From the NCBI GenBank assembly GCA_016204355.1, contig JACQKT010000011.1, positions 1 through 34,150 of the forward strand: a stretch of DNA of 34,150 nt, given 5' to 3'. This document shows positions 30,647 through 34,150 of the stretch, piece after piece (the stretch's first letter is position 1; each line of letters begins with the position of its first letter). The notes under the pieces are model-generated. The model did no database searches and was not told where the DNA came from. It was given only the letters and a program-made list of their open reading frames with translations. The translations under genes were made by a program, and so were the position numbers. The stretch comes from Candidatus Liptonbacteria bacterium (GTDB lineage Bacteria; Patescibacteriota; Minisyncoccia; UBA6257; 2-01-FULL-56-20).

Positions 30647-31279
30647 TTAGTCCGTTGATATCCCGAGATTCTTTAAATCGGTTTTTAGCTGTTCATTATT
30701 TTTGAACAAAATGGGAACGTAGCCAATTTCATCTGCCTTTTCCAAACTTTTAGGCGTGTCGTCGATAAAAACCAGTTCTCCGGGGCGAACGCCGAGTTTT
30801 TCGAACAACACATTAAACGCTTCCTTGTGCGGTTTTTGAAAACCTATTTCGCCGGAGATGACAATTTCGTCAACCAGTTTTGCTATTCCCGTGGCACTCA
30901 ATTTTTCCCTCAATTGCGAGTTCGAATTGCTGAAAATGCCGGCTTTTAATCCTTGGCTTTTGAGTATGGGAAATAAATCAAGAAGTTCGCGGTTTATTAT
31001 CCTTTTGGATTTACTCTCCCTTTCGAACGACAAAACCCTGTCTTTTATTTCTTTGCTGTCGGTGAATTTGGATACGACTTCGATAATCATATCTTCCCAG
31101 CTCATGTTTTTAATGTTGGAAAGATGATTGTATTTGAAATACTCGTTTCTGAAATCATCAGCAGGAACGCCGACAATCTCGGCAATTTTTCCTAGAAAGT
31201 TGCCTGCGAAATCCCCGGCGTTCTCCAGCTCTATAACGCCTCCGTAATCGAAAACTACGGCTTTGATTTTTTTGTTCAC
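30647..31279 (-). CDS. HAD-superfamily hydrolase (subfamily IA)
   Basis: A 210-residue HAD phosphatase with GTG start. Motif I is VVFDYGGVI (nucleophile Asp, with Tyr in place of the usual second Asp region), motif II is GIFSNSN (Ser), motif III is in FQKPHKEAF (Lys), and motif IV is VFIDDTPKSLEKADEIG. The cap is alpha-helical, as in beta-phosphoglucomutase or haloacid dehalogenase-like relatives. The second Asp of the usual DxD motif I is Gly, so phosphatase activity may be reduced and a dehalogenase-like or non-catalytic role is possible. It is the last gene of a minus-strand run and begins eight bases after the PNPOx-like gene. Confidence 0.82.
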   Translation of the reverse strand: MNKKIKAVVFDYGGVIELENAGDFAGNFLGKIAEIVGVPADDFRNEYFKYNHLSNIKNMSWEDMIIEVVSKFTDSKEIKDRVLSFERESKSKRIINRELLDLFPILKSQGLKAGIFSNSNSQLREKLSATGIAKLVDEIVISGEIGFQKPHKEAFNVLFEKLGVRPGELVFIDDTPKSLEKADEIGYVPILFKNNEQLKTDLKNLGISTD

Positions 31280-31286
31280 ATTAATT

Positions 31287-31784
31287 TTAATTGCGAAAAT
31301 CTAGAACTAGCGTCGACAAATCGACTTTTTTGCGTTCTTCTCCGAAAATTCTCGAATCGAAGCACCACAATTCCGTCGGGGTTATTTTGAAAAATTGCCA
31401 TAATGCGCCGGAGCCGCCGCTTTCGGAAGTTTTTTGGCGAAATTCCTCATTGCCGGGGCTTCGTCCAAAATAATATTTCGCGGCTTTTTGAATTTCCGAT
31501 ATTTCGGTCAGATGTTTTGCCTGACCTTTTAATTGGAGCCCGATTACGTCGCCGCTGGGGAATCTTTCTGTTTTGAAAATCGCGACCGACACATTCGGAT
31601 TGGCAAGAATATTTTGGCTGTGCTTCGCATCCATCATCGAGATAAAAAAGAGTTCCATGGTTTCGCTATAGGCAAACGCCACGGGATTTGTCCATGATTC
31701 GCCGTTATTTACGGATGAAAGCGCCATAAATTCCGTGCGGTCGAGCGCTTCTTTTATCTCTTTATTCCAGTCGATATTCTGCAT
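31287..31784 (-). CDS. Pyridoxamine-phosphate-oxidase-like flavoprotein
   Basis: I chose the start at 31784 (MQNIDWNKEIKEAL), two bases after the upstream stop; the ORF-track start at 31868 overlaps the upstream gene by 82 bases. The 165-residue protein has the split-barrel FMN-binding pattern: FMALSSVNNGESWTNPVAFAYSETMELFFIS, ANPNVSVAIFKTERFP, GLQLKGQAKHLTE and FKITPTELWCFDSR. Such proteins bind FMN or F420 and often reduce small molecules or protect against oxidative stress. It is not a complete PdxH. The tight spacing with the tautomerase-like gene suggests shared translation. Confidence 0.82.
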   Translation of the reverse strand: MQNIDWNKEIKEALDRTEFMALSSVNNGESWTNPVAFAYSETMELFFISMMDAKHSQNILANPNVSVAIFKTERFPSGDVIGLQLKGQAKHLTEISEIQKAAKYYFGRSPGNEEFRQKTSESGGSGALWQFFKITPTELWCFDSRIFGEERKKVDLSTLVLDFRN

Positions 31785-31786
31785 GT

Positions 31787-32110
31787 TTATATCCCAATCT
31801 CGATTTTCCACTGCATTGGGATAAGGGTCAGATTGATAGAATGCTTGAACCCGCTTATTCGTTTCCATTCCGATAATTTGGATTTTATTTTCGCAATGAG
31901 TTTGTCCGGGTCGGCGATTTTATGCGCGCTCATTTCGACAAAAATTTCAACTGGGGCGACTTTAACTTTAATTTCCGAACTGTTCGCGTAAACAAACACA
32001 TCATCTATGTCGGTTATTTCCGATACGATTTTCTGGGCGTTTTCGGACAGGGCGGTTATTTCGTCTTTGCTGACTTTATCGTTGTCGTAGTCTATGCGAA
32101 TTGCCGGCAT
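31787..32110 (-). CDS. Tautomerase-superfamily-like protein
   Basis: A 107-residue protein beginning Met-Pro-Ala-Ile-Arg-Ile, so processing would expose Pro at the N-terminus, the catalytic base of 4-oxalocrotonate tautomerase-type enzymes. The rest has two beta-alpha-beta units (ALSENAQKIVSEITDIDDVFVYANSSEIKV and PVEIFVEMSAHKIADPDKLIAKIKSKL), similar to one-chain members of this superfamily. The substrate cannot be named; detoxification or ring-product isomerisation are typical. It lies two bases ahead of the PNPOx-like gene and 56 bases after a HAD gene. Confidence 0.65.
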   Translation of the reverse strand: MPAIRIDYDNDKVSKDEITALSENAQKIVSEITDIDDVFVYANSSEIKVKVAPVEIFVEMSAHKIADPDKLIAKIKSKLSEWKRISGFKHSINLTLIPMQWKIEIGI

Positions 32111-32166
32111 ATCAAATGTAGAATAACATAATTAATTTTGTCGTAATATCGGCGTGCGCGAATGTT

Positions 32167-32760
32167 TTAATTCAAAAATCCGCCGTTTCTAATGTCGTCG
32201 AGTTTGGTATACAAACGTGAGTTTATTCCCAAAGAAGCGGCAACATCAACATTTTTCTGGTCGTCGTCGAAGTAGGCGAATTCTTCCGGTTTCAATCCGG
32301 TTATTTTGAAAATTTCGGCGAAATACTCTGGTTGCGATTTCAGATAGCCGAGTTCATATGAGAAAAAGCATTTGGCAAATTTATTTTTCAAATCAAGCCG
32401 TTCCGCGAGATAGTTCGCTCGGTATTTTTCCTGGTCGCTCACGAGATAACATTTAAATCCCTTCTCCCTGATTTTTTCAATTTCATTCATAACTTCAGGG
32501 TCAAGTATCGCATCGGATGTAAACCAGTATTCGAGAAAAGCGGCAACGCCATTCGGCCAATTCCATCCCGGCAGATGTTTGACCAATTCTTCTTTAAGGT
32601 CCAATTTGCCTCGCTGACAAGCCCGAAAATCGTTTTCAAAAAACGCGTTTATTTCATCAGCCGGAGCGTTGTATTCTCTGGCGAAATATTGGCTGACAAA
32701 ATATTCCTTATATTTTTTTAGAACTACGCCGTCGGCGTCAAAGAGAATTGCTTTGAGCAT
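32167..32760 (-). CDS. HAD-superfamily hydrolase
   Basis: A 197-residue protein with motif I ILFDADGVVLKK (both Asp residues), a helical cap, motif II LVSDQEKY (Ser), motif III in LGYLKSQPEYF (Lys), and motif IV FAYFDDDQKNVDVAASLGI. All four catalytic motifs are present, so it should be an active phosphatase on a small phosphorylated molecule. It differs from the HAD protein at 30647 in motif I. It follows the EEP-family gene after 17 bases on the same strand. Confidence 0.88.
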   Translation of the reverse strand: MLKAILFDADGVVLKKYKEYFVSQYFAREYNAPADEINAFFENDFRACQRGKLDLKEELVKHLPGWNWPNGVAAFLEYWFTSDAILDPEVMNEIEKIREKGFKCYLVSDQEKYRANYLAERLDLKNKFAKCFFSYELGYLKSQPEYFAEIFKITGLKPEEFAYFDDDQKNVDVAASLGINSRLYTKLDDIRNGGFLN

Positions 32761-32777
32761 GTTTAATAGCGCATGAA

Positions 32778-33467
32778 CTATATTTCAATAATTGTTGAGA
32801 TAGGCAAATGGTCGGAACCTCTTGAATTTTCTACCTTGAACGAACTTGTTTTAATATCTCTGCTTACGAAAATGTAATCCAGGCGTGTATCAACGGCCTG
32901 CGGGTTGCACTTGCCGCACCCTTCTGGGTAAACGCTCCATGTGGGCGACGATGCAGGATCTGTATCAATCATTATCCCGCGAATTTTTTGTATGGTTGCG
33001 CTATCCGGTGTCGCATTAAAGTCGCCCATAACTATGGTATTGTTGCTCGGCAAAACTTTGATAAGATTTTCTATTTGAATAAGTTGTGTTTCGTCTTGCT
33101 GTTGATGAGTGTGCAACAGGTGGGTTGAAAACACATGTAGTATTTTGTCTCCTGCGCGGATATCGGTTTGAACGGCGGCGCGGCCATTCACTTCAGACAA
33201 AATAAATGTTTTAGTTTCAACAATATCGTATTTGCTGAATATCGCAGGTCCGTCTTTCCATACTTTGCCGCCCCATTCTTTCGCAATTGGGGCGAAAGAA
33301 TGTTTATATCCCAGCTCGTCGAGATATTTAATGATTTCTCGTTCGGGGTCGTCAGCCCGCGCTTCCTGAAGGCCTACAATATCCGCATCGGAATTTTTAA
33401 GAAAATCGGCGATTTGGTCAAAATGTCCTTCAATCCAAATGTTCCAAGATAAAACCTTGAGCTGCAT
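32778..33467 (-). CDS. Endonuclease/exonuclease/phosphatase (EEP) family protein
   Basis: A 229-residue protein with EEP catalytic motifs in order: LKVLSWNIW (Asn), IVGLQEARAD (metal-binding Glu), HVFSTHLLHTH (His), IVMGDFNATPDS (Asp and Asn), TRLDYIFVS (Asp) and GSDHLPIS (final His). All active-site residues are present. The family includes DNA repair endonucleases, sphingomyelinases, inositol phosphatases and Mg-dependent phosphodiesterases; the compact size and lack of DNA-binding inserts make a phosphodiesterase on small molecules or lipids the better guess. No signal peptide is visible, so it is probably cytoplasmic. Confidence 0.9.
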   Translation of the reverse strand: MQLKVLSWNIWIEGHFDQIADFLKNSDADIVGLQEARADDPEREIIKYLDELGYKHSFAPIAKEWGGKVWKDGPAIFSKYDIVETKTFILSEVNGRAAVQTDIRAGDKILHVFSTHLLHTHQQQDETQLIQIENLIKVLPSNNTIVMGDFNATPDSATIQKIRGIMIDTDPASSPTWSVYPEGCGKCNPQAVDTRLDYIFVSRDIKTSSFKVENSRGSDHLPISTIIEI

Positions 33468-33510
33468 GTTTATAATTCTACATTATCGGCTGGCGGGCGC
33501 GGGGGAGTTT

Positions 33511-34044
33511 TTATTTAGTTAAATCGTAAGAGAAAATCTGTACCGGAATGCCTTTGACGCGGGCTTTTTCGACAGCATCCGAAGTTCCGAGACTTTCGCT
33601 CATCTCTGTCTTTACCGGAAAGGCGATGAGTTCGTCGGAAGCATTTATTATTTTCGAATTTCTTCCGTAGTATTTTTCTTTTTTGTTCTCCTCGGTGAAA
33701 TCGGGATTTTGCTCCTCTATTATGGCTTGCGGGTTCGCTTGTTCGAGTTTCGTCAGTTGAGAAATAAGGTTCTCGGCCTGTTCGGGGGTAATTGTTCCAA
33801 GTTGCGCGTGCTTTTTATAATGTTCGGCGTATTTTTCAAGCGTAGTCGGGAGGAATATTCTAATTCGCTCGGCTTTTGGATTCAGCTTCAAGGCCTCATC
33901 GAGGGTTATATAATCAACGCCGAGCGCGCCCCCGGAAACTATGCCATCCCCGCGCGCCATAATTTCACGCACCGTATTTCGTATTTTATTCTCAATTTCT
34001 TCGTTTGTTTTTCTCCAGCTTCCGCTGATAGCAATCCATTTCAT
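33511..34044 (-). CDS. SLOG-superfamily nucleotide-binding protein
   Basis: A 177-residue Rossmann-like protein. It has an N-terminal AISGSWRKTNEE, the SLOG signature GIVSGGALGVDYITLDEAL (as in DprA and related proteins) and a C-terminal region SESLGTSDAVEKARVKGIPVQIFSYD, all typical of the SLOG superfamily. SLOG proteins bind nucleotides, nucleotide-derived signals, or DNA in the DprA branch. A helical insert (about 75-125) separates the halves. The ATG overlaps the stop of the upstream zinc-ribbon ORF (ATGA), so the two are translationally coupled. The ligand is unknown. Confidence 0.82.
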   Translation of the reverse strand: MKWIAISGSWRKTNEEIENKIRNTVREIMARGDGIVSGGALGVDYITLDEALKLNPKAERIRIFLPTTLEKYAEHYKKHAQLGTITPEQAENLISQLTKLEQANPQAIIEEQNPDFTEENKKEKYYGRNSKIINASDELIAFPVKTEMSESLGTSDAVEKARVKGIPVQIFSYDLTK

Positions 34045-34148
34045 TGGTTTTTTCTCAAATTATTTTTCTTTCGCCCGCCGGGCCAGCAAACGGGGCAGGC
34101 GCCGGTTCCTCGAAACTTATGCCCCCGGCTGCAGGTTTTGGATTTCAT
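34041..34148 (-). CDS. 35-aa zinc-ribbon protein (may extend past the window)
   Basis: This gene is absent from the ORF track. The minus-strand ATG at 34148 opens a 35-codon frame that ends in a TGA overlapping the SLOG start by four bases. The protein has TCSRGHKF and ACPVCWPGGRKK, a Cys-x3-His and Cys-x2-Cys arrangement that fits a minimal zinc ribbon, followed by a basic tail. Only two bases lie upstream in the window, so a longer N-terminus cannot be excluded. Coupling to the SLOG protein suggests a joint role, but no function is known. Confidence 0.6.
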   Translation of the reverse strand: MKSKTCSRGHKFRGTGACPVCWPGGRKKNNLRKNQ

Positions 34149-34150
34149 AA

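Noticed and set aside
34079-34150. tRNA at the right edge (GC-rich, hairpin-like)
   Set aside because: No T-arm GGTTCRANNCC or CCA end on either strand; the minus strand encodes a zinc-ribbon ORF instead.

Overview
The window looks like a piece of a small, gene-dense bacterial chromosome. The best guess is a member of the Candidate Phyla Radiation / Patescibacteria (Parcubacteria-like). I base this on several things: many genes without a Shine-Dalgarno (SD) sequence, TATAAT boxes lying 6-17 bases before start codons (leaderless or near-leaderless mRNAs), tiny membrane-anchored and Cys-rich proteins, a secreted coiled-coil protein ending in Ser-Thr-Ala repeats, and an incomplete purine pathway. 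No rRNA, tRNA, transposase or CRISPR array was seen. The taxonomic guess is inference.

Region 1 (1-10183, all + strand) is a compact thiol-redox cassette. It holds a small zinc ribbon, DUF3179, DUF3105, DoxX, a thioredoxin reductase, a 57-aa protein with ten cysteines, a TlpA-like membrane-tethered thioredoxin, a MerT-like membrane protein with a Cys pair, a second small membrane protein, a zinc-ribbon/G6PDH/6PGDH fusion, a dual-specificity-type phosphatase, CcdA, and a glutathione/mercuric-reductase-like flavoprotein. Read together, the cassette encodes NADPH production (fusion enzyme), cytosolic disulfide reduction (TrxB-like), transmembrane electron transfer (CcdA) and an extracytoplasmic acceptor (TlpA-like). 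This is the best candidate here for an undescribed system. It ends in a 332-base non-coding, hairpin-rich stretch.

Region 2 (10516-18357) is mostly housekeeping: a P-loop kinase, a CYTH phosphatase/cyclase, DUF3175, UppP, an ABC exporter, two exported or membrane-anchored proteins, TypA/BipA, and a MazG-like protein with two Cys clusters.

Region 3 (18521-22205) is a purine block of separate units: purB (-), a stand-alone IMP cyclohydrolase domain (+), and a PurC-PurE fusion (-) in the domain order of animal PAICS. These genes have strong SDs and private terminators. purB and the cyclohydrolase gene diverge across an inverted repeat.

Region 4 (22352-34150) is accessory and mixed: a membrane PH-like/Schlafen-AlbA_2 protein, an M64 metallopeptidase, unknown proteins, a VOC protein, DinB behind a perfect 34-bp palindrome, a free-standing archaeal-type ThrRS editing domain, an Asp/Glu racemase-like enzyme, a VanY-like carboxypeptidase, a structured non-coding stretch, and a minus-strand run of two HAD phosphatases, a PNPOx-like flavoprotein, a tautomerase-like protein, an EEP-family hydrolase, a SLOG protein and a 35-aa zinc ribbon at the right edge.
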